Source of the DNA: CALHVX01 sp051027215
GTDB lineage: Bacteria; Pseudomonadota; Gammaproteobacteria; Pseudomonadales; Azotimanducaceae
Assembly (NCBI GenBank): GCA_051027215.1
Contig: JBPCXR010000229.1
Span: forward strand, 1 to 64,000
Length of the DNA stretch: 64,000 bases
Reading direction: 5' to 3'
Below are positions 8,409 to 17,682 of this stretch, piece after piece. Numbering within the stretch: position 1 is the stretch's first letter; each line of letters opens with the position of its first letter. Under the pieces are notes generated by a model, which did no database searches, was not told the DNA's origin, and saw nothing but the letters and a program-made list of their open reading frames with translations. The translations under genes and the position numbers were made by a program.

Positions 8409-9367
8409 TGCTGCAGACCTGCGGTTTCTGCAAAGCCGAGCATGAGATTGAGATTCTGCACAGCGCAACCCGCCGCTCCTTTGCCGAGATTGTCGTAGCG
8501 AGCAACCAATAGCAGCTGGTCCTCATTGCCGAACACCATCAGTTCAATCATGTTGCTGTGATTGCAGGCGCTTGGATCTAGGAAGCCATCATTTGTCGCC
8601 GTCTCGGCGGCATTAAGCACCACCCGCACAAAGGGTTCATGGCTGTAGGTTTGAACCAGCAGTGACTCGACATCTGCCAGGCTCTGGCCACCACGAAGCT
8701 CGCTGCTGTGCACTGGCACGTGGTCAAGCATGCCTTGATAGTAGTTGCCGACACTGGGACTAAACAGCGGTGGCCAAGTGAGCCCGCAGTAGTGCTGCAT
8801 TTCTGGTACATGTTTGTGGCTCAAGCCCAAAGCGTAGCTGCACACTGCGTAGGCTTCTGCCTGGGTATCACTGAATGACTGATAACGCTCGATTAGCGTG
8901 CGCCCGCCACCAGAGTAGCCTGATGCAGCGTGCATGCTGCGAGGTGTGTTGGCATCGATCCAACCCGCTTCTAGGAGTGGTCGAAGCAGCAGGATGAACC
9001 CTTGAGGGTAACAACCGGGATTGCTGACGCGCTCTGCGCCAGCGATGGCTTGGCGTTGTTCGTCGCCGAGTTCCGGTAAACCGTAGACCCAGCCGGTTGC
9101 GGTGCGGTGAACGGAGCTGGCATCCAAAACCCGGCAGCGCGCCGAGGCCAGAGCTACCGCCGCCGGCACCGCGCTGTCTGGCAGACATAGTAGAGTCAGA
9201 TCGCTGCGCTCCATGAGTGCAGCGCGGGCTTGCTCCGACTTGCGCTCCTCTTCGGCGATCACCAACACTTCGAGATCATCGCGCGCAGCCAAGCGCTGGG
9301 CGATCTGCAGCCCGGTAGTGCCGGCCTGCCCGTCGATGAAAATGCGAGGCTTAGTTTGAGTGCTCAA
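8405..9367 (-). CDS. argC: N-acetyl-gamma-glutamyl-phosphate reductase, type 2
   Basis: NADPH-dependent reductase of arginine synthesis: it converts N-acetylglutamyl phosphate to the semialdehyde. The N-terminal KPRIFIDGQAGTTGLQIAQ is the Rossmann motif of the short (type 2) ArgC, and RVSNPGCYPQG holds the catalytic cysteine. The GAAG.A.QN.N end is also typical. From the TTG at 9365-9367 the protein is 320 residues, close to the type 2 length, and begins just ahead of the dinucleotide fold. The frame stays open to an ATG at 9514, but the 49 extra residues look unlike a structured domain, so I prefer the TTG; its ribosome site is weak and the choice is uncertain. It is coupled to the following aminotransferase. 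Confidence 0.88.
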   Translation of the reverse strand: MSTQTKPRIFIDGQAGTTGLQIAQRLAARDDLEVLVIAEEERKSEQARAALMERSDLTLLCLPDSAVPAAVALASARCRVLDASSVHRTATGWVYGLPELGDEQRQAIAGAERVSNPGCYPQGFILLLRPLLEAGWIDANTPRSMHAASGYSGGGRTLIERYQSFSDTQAEAYAVCSYALGLSHKHVPEMQHYCGLTWPPLFSPSVGNYYQGMLDHVPVHSSELRGGQSLADVESLLVQTYSHEPFVRVVLNAAETATNDGFLDPSACNHSNMIELMVFGNEDQLLLVARYDNLGKGAAGCAVQNLNLMLGFAETAGLQQ

Positions 9368-9552
9368 TTGGGTTCTACTTGATTGGCTGGGATCGGCCAG
9401 AGCGACTGCGCGTGGGTCTGGGTTACTAGGCCTGCAGTGCAAGCCAGCATAAGGGTTCACAAAACCGCGGAATTGTAGAGAACTTTGCCAGCTACCGCAC
9501 CCGCTGATGTGCAAATTCGAGCTTCTGAGTCGCTCTAAGGCTTAGCCAGGGG

Positions 9553-10410
9553 CTAATCCTGGCGCCATAACCAGCGCCAGCCGAGCTTGAAGGCTTCAAT
9601 GGCCAGAAATAGCGCTGCGGCGGGGAACAGCAGGGTTTGTAGACTGAACACCACGATCAGGTTGATCATCTCAGCGATCCCTCGTTCAACTCGCTCCTGC
9701 AGGGCGTTCAAACGGTCCTCGATCTGTAGGCTTTGGGTCTGCTGGTCGATGAACTCGCCAAGACGGTCTAACAATGAGGGATCTTCGCTGGGCAGGGGCG
9801 TTTGTGGGACGGCGGCCACAGCTTCCGTCACAGCCTCAAGGCCATGCAAAGCTTGATCCTGGCGTTCATCGAGAAAAGCGGCGTTGGCGAGGGCGCAGAG
9901 CAAGGTGACGCTGGCAAATAGAAAGCGCGCAAACAATGCCAGCGCGCAGGTGCGCAGGAGGATCTTGCGCCCAGGTAGGTTCGGCAGGAACAAGCCGATG
10001 CTGGCGGCCAGAACGATGACGCTGAGAATGCCGGTGATCCACGGGTTGGCAAAGATATCTGTGAGTACCAGCTGTATTCCCAAGGAGGCACAGGCCAGCA
10101 ACACCAGCCAGGAGAAGCGCTCGATCAAGTCGTTCAACGGATCCAGAATCTCGCCAGCCGTGATCGTGACTCCCACCCCCACCGGCTGTACTGCGATCTC
10201 GGTGCCTTGGGCGACGCTAATCACACCGTTTAGCGACCGAGCCACCCCATAGGTGGTGAGCGCTCGAGTAAAGAGGGCGTCAGCGCGGCTGCTGGCTTCG
10301 CGATCCAGAGCGCCATGCCAGGCGAGCGCGCAAAGGCAGACAAACAGCGCGAGCAATGTGCAGCGGGTGATTAGAGGGTTCGGTGTTGCCACGACAGCAT
10401 GGTATCCCAC
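9553..10410 (-). CDS. Membrane protein of unknown function
   Basis: I do not recognise a family. The 285-residue product has an N-terminal hydrophobic segment (about 15-32), then a stretch with strands around residues 60-90 that could be periplasmic. Three further hydrophobic segments follow at about 100-115, 125-145 and 155-175. A charged, Gln/Glu-rich helix (about 195-245, likely coiled coil) leads to a last long hydrophobic segment (about 246-270) ending in basic WRWLWRQ. The start is GTG, and a second GTG six codons later is also possible. It lies between an unrecognised gene and argC, all minus strand, with 33 bases to the previous gene. The layout suggests an inner-membrane protein with a cytoplasmic helical domain. 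Confidence 0.7.
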   Translation of the reverse strand: MGYHAVVATPNPLITRCTLLALFVCLCALAWHGALDREASSRADALFTRALTTYGVARSLNGVISVAQGTEIAVQPVGVGVTITAGEILDPLNDLIERFSWLVLLACASLGIQLVLTDIFANPWITGILSVIVLAASIGLFLPNLPGRKILLRTCALALFARFLFASVTLLCALANAAFLDERQDQALHGLEAVTEAVAAVPQTPLPSEDPSLLDRLGEFIDQQTQSLQIEDRLNALQERVERGIAEMINLIVVFSLQTLLFPAAALFLAIEAFKLGWRWLWRQD

Positions 10411-10443
10411 AGGGATGGCGGTGCTGTAATCCGGAGGTTCAGA

Positions 10444-11073
10444 CTATCGCACAGCCTGGGTGTGAAAGAGCGATTCGAGCTTTTCGTGCACAACGTTGGC
10501 GATGGAATTGCGATCGTGCTCAGAAATGTCTTCCAGGGCGCCAAGCTTGACCCGATGCAGGTGCAACACGGGCCAGGACTGTTCGAATTCCCGTAGGTCA
10601 CCTTTAGCCAATATTGGAACAAAAGGATCGTCGTTGGGACGCTTGTTCATGATCGCGCGAATACCCATTTCGAACGGAACCTGACGTTTCCCCAATGTGC
10701 GGTTTTGGTCAACGTTTGCCAGATATAAGCCACGCTTTTCGATCATGTCACCGGGGATGATGTATAGCCCTGTTGCCAAAACGGCTTCGCGGTCGATAAA
10801 GCTGAAGGTATCGTGAAAGGCGCTAGGATTGGGCAGGATTACCAACCGACTGTCCCAATCTTTGGGAAAGTACATGTTGTAGTTGCTATAGATCTGTCGC
10901 ACCGAAGCCGAAAACACACACAGCGTCTCTTCGAACTGCAATACGAAATCGCGAGCACGCTGTTGGTGAATGAAGTCGAGGTCCCAGGCGAGATCCGGGT
11001 TTTCTGTCACGCTGGTATTCACGTAGACCCTTCCATGTCGGTCCTTCGAAATTGGCCCCTTGAGGTGGGTCAA
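10444..11073 (-). CDS. Hypothetical soluble protein
   Basis: No family recognised. The 209-residue frame has balanced composition and reads like a folded cytosolic protein: an opening GPISKDRHGRVYVN, helices rich in Gln/Glu/Arg (HQQRARDFVLQFEE), a central aromatic stretch YSNYNMYFPKDW, and a final amphipathic helix. There is no signal peptide or membrane segment. The only upstream start in frame is TTG at 11071-11073; no ATG or GTG precedes the conserved-looking part, so the true start is uncertain. A different frame beginning with ATG at 11101-11103 overlaps its first third but becomes Arg/Ser-rich and was not accepted. It follows the DUF1295 gene by 32 bases. Confidence 0.65.
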   Translation of the reverse strand: MTHLKGPISKDRHGRVYVNTSVTENPDLAWDLDFIHQQRARDFVLQFEETLCVFSASVRQIYSNYNMYFPKDWDSRLVILPNPSAFHDTFSFIDREAVLATGLYIIPGDMIEKRGLYLANVDQNRTLGKRQVPFEMGIRAIMNKRPNDDPFVPILAKGDLREFEQSWPVLHLHRVKLGALEDISEHDRNSIANVVHEKLESLFHTQAVR

Positions 11074-11105
11074 GAGGCGGAGTCGATTCCTTGCTGGCGG
11101 CCATT

Positions 11106-11897
11106 TTAGTCACTGATGTCCTGCTTTCGCGAGGACCAAGGAAAGAATTTCGGAGTATTTGCGACGTAGGCCGCATAGTTCGGGCGACGTTTGTTCAAAC
11201 CCCTCTCAAGTACATCGTTGGAGATGCCAAGAAAGATGGCAGTCATCACCGTAGGGCCAATCAGCGCCCACCAGGTACTTAGGCTCAAGGCCAGTAGGCC
11301 CAATCCCCACCATTGCATGGCATCACCGAAGTAGTTGGGGTGACGCGACAAGCCCCACAAGCCGGTGTCCATGACTCCGTCGTCGTCGGCTGCCTTGGTT
11401 TCCCGATAGCGGTTCAGTTGGATGTCGGCGATCAGCTCGTAGCAGAACCCAAACAGCCACAGACCGGCACCTAGCAGATTGAGGGTGCTAAAGCCCTGAG
11501 GTCGGTAGAAGGCGGCGATGATGGGTGTCGCCACCAGCAACGCAAGCAATCCCTGGAACAGAAAGATTCGGTACAGCGTCTTTAACCACCACATGGATCC
11601 GCCATGTTTGCGCCACAGCTGGTAGCGCCCATCTTCTGGGTTACCGAGATTACGACTAATCAGGTGATAGGCCAGACGCAGGCCCCAGAGCGTCACAAAC
11701 AGGCTCATGAAGTAAGTGCGCGGCTCGAAGGTCATATTGCTCGCGGGTAACAGCACCCAGACAATGGCAACGAATAGCGGCCCCCAGAACATGTCGATGA
11801 TGCTGGCGTCCTTGAGCGGCACACTGATGATCCAAAGACCGATCACGATGCTGGCCACAGTTGTACTCGCCAGCGAGTAGATTTCGATAATCGTCAT
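11106..11897 (-). CDS. DUF1295 membrane protein, steroid 5-alpha-reductase/isoprenylcysteine methyltransferase-like
   Basis: An integral membrane protein of 263 residues with about seven hydrophobic spans. The C-terminal signature GLWGLSRHPNYFGDAMQWWG followed by RRPNYAAYVANTPKFFPW is the DUF1295 pattern. It is related to the NADPH- or SAM-binding cytoplasmic face of steroid 5-alpha reductases and isoprenylcysteine methyltransferases. The reaction of bacterial DUF1295 proteins is mostly unknown; reduction of a lipid double bond is the usual guess. I take the ATG at 11895-11897, which shares a base with the TAA of the esterase gene (TAATG), rather than the GTG eight codons upstream. The tight coupling suggests the two are made together. 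Confidence 0.88.
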   Translation of the reverse strand: MTIIEIYSLASTTVASIVIGLWIISVPLKDASIIDMFWGPLFVAIVWVLLPASNMTFEPRTYFMSLFVTLWGLRLAYHLISRNLGNPEDGRYQLWRKHGGSMWWLKTLYRIFLFQGLLALLVATPIIAAFYRPQGFSTLNLLGAGLWLFGFCYELIADIQLNRYRETKAADDDGVMDTGLWGLSRHPNYFGDAMQWWGLGLLALSLSTWWALIGPTVMTAIFLGISNDVLERGLNKRRPNYAAYVANTPKFFPWSSRKQDISD

Positions 11898-12583
11898 TAA
11901 GCTAATACCGTTTGCAGCCACTGGCTGATGTGGGTGATTTCTTCCGGGCAGACTTGATGCCCCATGCCGTAGCTATGCCAGTCCACGCGGTAACCCAAAG
12001 CTTCCAACGCAGTGCGGCCAGTTACGGCTCGGGCAATGGGGATCATGGGATCGGCGCTACCATGAGCCATGAAGATCGGCACATCAGCATTGGCGAAGCT
12101 GACGCGCTGAGCTAGCTGCTCGTGATCGTGAACGTAGGTTGATAGAGCCATTATGCCGGCCAGTCGCTGCGGATAGCTCAATGCCAGTTGCAAAGCGATG
12201 ACGCCGCCTTGGGAGAACCCGGCTAGAACAATGCGGTCCGCGGGTACGCCGCGATCGTGCTCGGCTTGTAGCAAGGACTTGATGGCCTCCACCGACGCTT
12301 GTATGTCAGCACCAGCCCCGTCTGGATCGTTGGGGTCGATGTCGTACCAACCTCGCATACGCATGCCGGCATTGATGGTGATGGCCCGTTCCGGCGCATT
12401 TGGAAAGATGAAGCGGGTGTCCATGGGCAGTTTGAGCATGGGCACCAGAGGTTCGAAGTCGGTGGCATCGGCGCCCAGACCGTGCAGCCAAATCACCGTA
12501 CCTACTGGCGCTGGGCCGGTCTGGGTTTCGAGGTAATCCTTGGCGCTAAGGTTCTCGTGGGCATTGTTGGACGAATCCGTCAT
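11897..12583 (-). CDS. Carboxylesterase/acyl-protein thioesterase-like alpha/beta hydrolase
   Basis: A 228-residue alpha/beta hydrolase of the phospholipase/carboxylesterase family (Pseudomonas EstB, yeast and human acyl-protein thioesterase). The oxyanion strand VIWLHGLGADATDFEPLVP, the nucleophile Ser in GFSQGGVIALQLALSYP, the Asp in AHGSADPMIPI and the His in GMGHQVCPEE give a full triad. It hydrolyses short-chain esters or thioesters in the cytoplasm. The ATG at 12581-12583 is preceded by an AGGA site about ten bases away. The 46 residues of the longer frame to 12721 would overlap the divergent ABC transporter and look unstructured, so I left them out. Confidence 0.92.
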   Translation of the reverse strand: MTDSSNNAHENLSAKDYLETQTGPAPVGTVIWLHGLGADATDFEPLVPMLKLPMDTRFIFPNAPERAITINAGMRMRGWYDIDPNDPDGAGADIQASVEAIKSLLQAEHDRGVPADRIVLAGFSQGGVIALQLALSYPQRLAGIMALSTYVHDHEQLAQRVSFANADVPIFMAHGSADPMIPIARAVTGRTALEALGYRVDWHSYGMGHQVCPEEITHISQWLQTVLA

Positions 12584-12730
12584 TGCGCGCTGTCCTGGTT
12601 GAAATGGCCGTTCTGGAGCGCCCGGTGTAACAAGGTCTCTGGGTGATTGCAATGTACTCAGGACCGTGTCAACGGCCAGTGATGACGCGCTTGCGACATG
12701 CCTCAGGGGCGCATCAGGCATAATGCCGCA

Positions 12731-14581
12731 ATGTCAGAAGTAGAATCGATGAACTCCGAAGAGCGTGCTGCATCCAGACGCCTGCAAAGCTTGCGGCCGG
12801 CGCTGCAGTTTTTGAAGCCCTATCGCTTGCAGGTGGTTATCGCCAGCGTAGCGCTAGTCATGACCGCAGGCATCACCTTGTCCATTGGTCAGGGCCTGCG
12901 GTTGCTGATTGATGCTGGGCTGGCCACTGGTAACAGCGAAACCTTGGATCGCAGCCTGTTGCTGTTCGGCGCGCTGGTTGTGTTGCTCACCGTCGGCACC
13001 TTTGTGCGTTTTTATTTCGTGTCCTGGGTTGGCGAGCGGGTGAGTGCGGACATTCGCCGGGCGGTCTTCGACCATCTGCTGCATCTGCATCCTGGCTTTT
13101 TTGAGCGCAATGCGCCGACGGAAATCCAATCAAGAATCACCACTGACACAACGCTGCTGCAGACCGTGATCGGCTCTTCCGTCTCTATCGCTCTGCGCAA
13201 TGTATTGATGTTTTTCGGTGGTTTGATCTTGCTGTTGGTGACCAACGTCAAACTCTCGCTGATTGTGCTGGTCAGTGTGCCATTGGTGGTATTGCCGGTA
13301 TTGGCGTTTGGCCGTCGGGTTCGCAGCCTGTCTCGCTCAAGCCAAGATAGCTTGGCTGTGGTAGGCAGCTACGCAGGTGAATCGCTGCGCAACATCAAGG
13401 TGGTGCAGGGGTTCAATCATCAGGCAATAGACCAGGAGGCCTTTCGCCAACGGGTTGAGCTGGCATTTCAAATCGCCCGCCGCCGGATCGTGCAGCGCTC
13501 GGTGCTGGTGGCGCTGGTGATGCTCATGGTGCTTGGGGCCATTGCCGTCATGCTCTGGGTCGGCGGGCGGGACGTGTTTGCTGGCGAAACCAGCGGTGGC
13601 GAGCTGGCCGCGTTCATCTTCTATGCCTTCATCGTTGCAGGCTCTGTTGGTGCCATCAGTGAGGTGTACACCGATCTACAACGCGCAGCTGGAGCCATGG
13701 AGCGGTTGTTGGAACTGTTGCACTCGCCCTCGGATATCGTTGATCCAGAGCACCCTGCTCAGGTACCGGAACAGGGGTCCTTGGGCATTCGGCTGGCTGC
13801 AGTTCGCTTTGCCTATCCAACCCGCAATGACGTCACTGTGCTGCGAGATTTGAGCCTTAGCGTAGCGCCGGGTGAGATGGTGGCTTTGGTGGGGCCTAGT
13901 GGTGCGGGCAAGAGCTCTTTGCTGGATCTGCTGCAGCGATTCTATGAACCCAACGCGGGTCAGATCTACCTGGGCGGTGTCGAGATTCGGCAGTTGCGAT
14001 TGGCGGATCTGCGAGCCCAGATCGGCTTCGTGCCTCAAGATCCGGTGCTGTTTGCCGGCACATTGCGAGACAATCTGGCCTACGGCAACCCCCAGGCAAC
14101 GGATCTGGACCTACAACGGGCGCTTCGTGCCGCCAATGCAACCGCCTTTGTTGAGGCTTTGCCAGAAGGGCTGGCGACGCGCATCAGCGAAGGTGGCGTC
14201 GGGCTTTCGGGTGGGCAGCGGCAACGCTTGGCGATCGCTCGAGCGCTGGTTACCGAGCCTCGGGTGCTGCTGCTGGACGAAGCGACCAGCGCGTTGGATG
14301 CCCAGAGCGAGTCCCACATTCGTGATGCGGTGTTGGGTTTGAAGGGCCGCTGCACTCTTGTGGTGGTGGCACACCGCCTGTCCACTGTGCGTGAGGCGGA
14401 TCGCATCGTGGTGCTGGATCGGGGTGAGGTTCAGGCCACCGGCAGCCACAGCGAACTGCTGGAAAGCAGCGCGCTTTATGCGAACTTTGCTCGCATCCAG
14501 TTTGCTGACAGCGCCACCGGTAAAGCGCTCGCCGGGCCGCGAGCGGTGAACGACGTTCCTATAGGCTCTGAAGGCCGCTAA
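12731..14581 (+). CDS. ABC exporter, MsbA-related fused permease/ATPase
   Basis: A half-size exporter of 616 residues: an ABC type-1 membrane domain with six spans (roughly residues 30-320) and a C-terminal ATPase. The ATPase has Walker A GPSGAGKSS, Q-loop VPQDPVLF, signature LSGGQRQR, Walker B LLLDEATSALD and switch His in VAHRLST. It resembles the 'MsbA_rel' subgroup that accompanies but does not replace MsbA. The cargo is not known; lipid or drug export is the family's usual role. Two ATGs compete, at 12731 and 12749, neither with a strong ribosome site. Its 5' end is divergent from the esterase gene, so the promoters must lie within about 150 bases. Confidence 0.9.
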   Translation: MSEVESMNSEERAASRRLQSLRPALQFLKPYRLQVVIASVALVMTAGITLSIGQGLRLLIDAGLATGNSETLDRSLLLFGALVVLLTVGTFVRFYFVSWVGERVSADIRRAVFDHLLHLHPGFFERNAPTEIQSRITTDTTLLQTVIGSSVSIALRNVLMFFGGLILLLVTNVKLSLIVLVSVPLVVLPVLAFGRRVRSLSRSSQDSLAVVGSYAGESLRNIKVVQGFNHQAIDQEAFRQRVELAFQIARRRIVQRSVLVALVMLMVLGAIAVMLWVGGRDVFAGETSGGELAAFIFYAFIVAGSVGAISEVYTDLQRAAGAMERLLELLHSPSDIVDPEHPAQVPEQGSLGIRLAAVRFAYPTRNDVTVLRDLSLSVAPGEMVALVGPSGAGKSSLLDLLQRFYEPNAGQIYLGGVEIRQLRLADLRAQIGFVPQDPVLFAGTLRDNLAYGNPQATDLDLQRALRAANATAFVEALPEGLATRISEGGVGLSGGQRQRLAIARALVTEPRVLLLDEATSALDAQSESHIRDAVLGLKGRCTLVVVAHRLSTVREADRIVVLDRGEVQATGSHSELLESSALYANFARIQFADSATGKALAGPRAVNDVPIGSEGR

Positions 14582-14610
14582 ACTTTCCCTCTTCACTAAG
14601 GGGGATTGCG

Positions 14611-15747
14611 ATGGGACCGTTAGCAGGGTTACGGATTGTTGAGCTGGCCGGAATTGGCCCAGGGCCGTTTTGCGGCATGATGCTGTCGGATATGGGTGCG
14701 GAGGTCATCCGGGTGGATAGGACCGGAGGTTCAGGCACGGCGCCCAAGGACGTACTGGCGCGCAACCGGCGCTCAATTGCGGTAGATCTGAAACAGCCAG
14801 AAGGCGTCGCTACCGTATTGCAGCTGGTGGAATCCGCCGATGCGTTATTCGAAGGTTTCCGCCCGGGTGTCACCGAGCGTCTTGGCCTCGGTCCTGATGA
14901 TTGTCTAAGCCGTAATCCGAAACTCGTGTACGGGCGCATGACCGGCTGGGGCCAAGAGGGGCCCATGGCCCAAGCCGCTGGTCACGACATCAATTACATA
15001 GGGCTTGCCGGTGCGTTGCACGGCATTGGTCGCCCAGGCGAAAGGCCGGTGCCGCCGCTGAATCTGGTGGGTGACTTCGGTGGCGGGGGCATGTTGCTGG
15101 CGTTCGGCCTGGTCTGCGCCATTCTTGAGGCGCAGAAGTCCGGTAAGGGGCAGGTGGTGGATGCGGCCATGGTCGACGGCGCGGCATCCCTCATGTCGAT
15201 GTTCTTCAGCATGGCTGCTGGCGGTGCATTTACCGATCGGCGGGGCACCAATCTACTCGATGGTGGCGCGCACTTTTACGACACCTACGAGACCAAAGGC
15301 GGTGAGTACATTTGCATCGGCTCTATCGAACCGCAGTTTTATGCGGAGTTGGTCGAAAAGGCTGGCCTCGACCCGCAACTGTTCAAACCACAAATGGATC
15401 CCAGCCAATGGCCTGATCTCAAAGCTGAGCTGATGCGGGTATTCAAGACGAAAACTCGGGATGAATGGTGCGCAATCATGGAAGGCAGCGACGTTTGCTT
15501 TGCGCCGGTATTGTCGATTTTCGAAGCGCCGGAGCATCCTCATGCCAAGGCTCGCAACAGCTTCTTGAACATCGATGGGGTCATGCAGCCAGCGCCGTCG
15601 CCGCGCTTTGATCGTACGGAACCGCAAGTTCGGCATGCAGCCCGGGCAGCCGGGGCAGATACCCAATCAGTGCTTGCCGATTTTGGCTTTAGCGCCGCCG
15701 AGATCGAAACCTTGATGGCTGCTGGAACGGTCCAACAAACGGGATAA
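14611..15747 (+). CDS. Alpha-methylacyl-CoA racemase (CaiB/BaiF class III family)
   Basis: A 378-residue class III CoA-transferase fold whose wording is that of alpha-methylacyl-CoA racemases, which interconvert the 2R and 2S forms of 2-methyl-branched acyl-CoAs. GLRIVELAGIGPGPFCGMML and DMGAEVIRVDR open the protein. The proton-shuttling pair is visible as His/Asp in AAGHDINYIGLAG and the Asp in AAMVDGAASLM, and the later HFYDTYETKGGEYI carries the conserved Glu. An in-frame GGGGGA ribosome site precedes the ATG. It is five bases from the acyl-CoA synthetase gene, so the pair probably activates and isomerises branched acids from fatty acids, isoprenoids or sterol side chains. Confidence 0.9.
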   Translation: MGPLAGLRIVELAGIGPGPFCGMMLSDMGAEVIRVDRTGGSGTAPKDVLARNRRSIAVDLKQPEGVATVLQLVESADALFEGFRPGVTERLGLGPDDCLSRNPKLVYGRMTGWGQEGPMAQAAGHDINYIGLAGALHGIGRPGERPVPPLNLVGDFGGGGMLLAFGLVCAILEAQKSGKGQVVDAAMVDGAASLMSMFFSMAAGGAFTDRRGTNLLDGGAHFYDTYETKGGEYICIGSIEPQFYAELVEKAGLDPQLFKPQMDPSQWPDLKAELMRVFKTKTRDEWCAIMEGSDVCFAPVLSIFEAPEHPHAKARNSFLNIDGVMQPAPSPRFDRTEPQVRHAARAAGADTQSVLADFGFSAAEIETLMAAGTVQQTG

Positions 15748-15752
15748 CTGCC

Positions 15753-17642
15753 TTGAGCTATGCAAGCGAATATCAGCGGTCACTACAGGACCCGGAAGGC
15801 TTCTGGTTGCAACAAGCGCAAGCGCTACCGTGGAAGCAGATGCCAAGCGTTGCCCATAGCCGTGATGCCCAGGGAATCGATCGTTGGTTTGCGGATGGCC
15901 GCCTAAACACGGCGTGGCTCGCGCTGGATCGGCACGTTGCAGAAGGTCGAGGCGAGCAGATTGCCCTGATCTACGATTCTCCGGTGACTAATCGAGTCGA
16001 GCGTTACAGCTTCAGCCAACTCACAGATTGGGTTGCGCGAACGGCGGGTGCGCTGCGCCGAATCGGTGTTACCCATGGCGATCGAGTCATCATCTATATG
16101 CCGATGGTGCCGGAAGCCGCCGTTGCGATGCTGGCCTGCGCTCGCATCGGCGCCATACACTCAGTAGTGTTTGGTGGTTTTGCCCCAAGAGAACTGGCGA
16201 CGCGGATCGACGATGCAACCCCAAAGGTGATCCTGGCCGCTTCCTGTGGCATCGAATTCAGCAATCACATCGCCTACAAACCGCTGGTGGACGAAGCCAT
16301 TGAGCTAGCCGAACATCAGATCGATCGCGTGGTAGTGCTGCAGCGACCACAGCTACCTGCAGCGCTGGACAAGCCTTGGGACCTGGACTGGCAGGACTTC
16401 ATGCAGGGTGCGGAAGCGTTGGATGCTGTTGTGGTTGCGGCAACGGACCCGCTGTACATCCTCTACACCTCAGGGACTACGGGTAAACCCAAAGGGGTAA
16501 TGCGCGACCATGGCGGTCATGCGGTGGCGCTTCACTACAGCATGTCTGCAATCTACGGCTGCGATGCAGGAGACGTGTTCTGGGGTGCCTCTGACGTCGG
16601 CTGGGTGGTCGGTCACTCATACATCGTCTACGGCCCATTGCTCAAGGGCTGCACTAGCGTGTTTTTTGAAGGCAAACCGGTACGAACGCCCGATGCCGGA
16701 GTGTATTGGCGGGTGATCGCGGATCATGGAGTTAAGACCTTTTTCGTGGCGCCGACCGCGTTTCGCGCCATAAAGAAAGAAGACCCGGATTGTTTGCTGA
16801 AACAGCAATACGATTTATCTAGTCTGCGTTACCAGTTCGTTGCCGGCGAACGTCTCGATCCACCGACCTATGAATGGCTGAAGGAACACCTGCATGTGCC
16901 GGTGATCGATCACTGGTGGCAGACAGAAACTGGCTGGCCCATCGTTTCCAATATGGCAGGCGTGGAGCTGATGGAAACCAAGCCTGGCTCGCCAACGCTA
17001 CCGGTGCCAGGCTATGACTTGCGTATCGTTGATGAGGCTGGAGCGGAGGTTGCACCTGGTAGTGAAGGTGCGGTGGTCTTGGCAGCGCCCCTTCCGCCTG
17101 GTGCTTTGCCCACGGTTTGGGGCGATCACGAGCGCTTTGTTGAAACCTATTTTTCTCAGTATCCAGGCTACTACCTAACCGGTGATGGTGGCTACCGCGA
17201 TGAAGACGGTTATGTCTTCATTATGGGTCGAATCGATGATGTGATTAATGTTGCTGGGCATCGCTTGTCGACTGGTGAGATGGAGGAAGTGGTCGCTGCG
17301 CATCCAGCGGTCGCGGAATGCGCGGTAATCGGTGTTGCAGATGCTGATAAAGGCCAGGTACCGCTGGGGCTGTTGGTACTCAAAGATGGAGCCAATACCA
17401 GTCCCGAAGCTTTGCAGCAAGAACTCATTGCAATGATCCGTCAGTCCATTGGCGCTTTTGCGAATTTCAAGCGTGCAGTGATTGTCGAACGACTTCCGAA
17501 GACGCGATCCGGTAAAATACTGCGTAAGACACTGAGGCGTATGGTAGACGGCGAGACCTACGAGGTGCCATCGACCATTGACGACCCGCTTATAATCGAA
17601 GAAATACAAAGTACGCTGGTAAGCGCTGACCTGATCCGCTAG
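15753..17642 (+). CDS. prpE: Propionyl-CoA synthetase-like acyl-CoA ligase
   Basis: An adenylate-forming ligase of 629 residues, the length of PrpE/acetyl-CoA synthetases. The ACS N-terminal cap (residues 3-55), the P-loop YTSGTTGKPKGV, WWQTETGWPI, YLTGDGG.RDEDGY, the hinge GRIDDVINVAGHRLSTGEMEE and the catalytic Lys in RSGKILRKTLRRM are all present. It activates a short-chain acid with ATP and CoA. The wording (for example HGVKTFFVAPTAFRAIKKEDP) is nearer propionyl- than acetyl-CoA synthetase. The start is TTG at 15753, giving MSYASEYQRSLQDPEGFW, which aligns with the usual PrpE N-terminus. It follows the racemase, so propionate or a branched homologue is likely; the specificity is inference. 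Confidence 0.88.
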   Translation: MSYASEYQRSLQDPEGFWLQQAQALPWKQMPSVAHSRDAQGIDRWFADGRLNTAWLALDRHVAEGRGEQIALIYDSPVTNRVERYSFSQLTDWVARTAGALRRIGVTHGDRVIIYMPMVPEAAVAMLACARIGAIHSVVFGGFAPRELATRIDDATPKVILAASCGIEFSNHIAYKPLVDEAIELAEHQIDRVVVLQRPQLPAALDKPWDLDWQDFMQGAEALDAVVVAATDPLYILYTSGTTGKPKGVMRDHGGHAVALHYSMSAIYGCDAGDVFWGASDVGWVVGHSYIVYGPLLKGCTSVFFEGKPVRTPDAGVYWRVIADHGVKTFFVAPTAFRAIKKEDPDCLLKQQYDLSSLRYQFVAGERLDPPTYEWLKEHLHVPVIDHWWQTETGWPIVSNMAGVELMETKPGSPTLPVPGYDLRIVDEAGAEVAPGSEGAVVLAAPLPPGALPTVWGDHERFVETYFSQYPGYYLTGDGGYRDEDGYVFIMGRIDDVINVAGHRLSTGEMEEVVAAHPAVAECAVIGVADADKGQVPLGLLVLKDGANTSPEALQQELIAMIRQSIGAFANFKRAVIVERLPKTRSGKILRKTLRRMVDGETYEVPSTIDDPLIIEEIQSTLVSADLIR

Positions 17643-17682
17643 TGACTAGAGCTGCAGTTGCCATTGACCCTAGAGAATCACC

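Noticed and set aside
11001..11176. An ATG-led frame overlapping the start of the 209-residue gene, suggesting a frameshift.
   Set aside because: The frame becomes Arg/Ser/Pro-rich after 40 codons and ends without a recognisable domain, while the TTG frame stays protein-like throughout.
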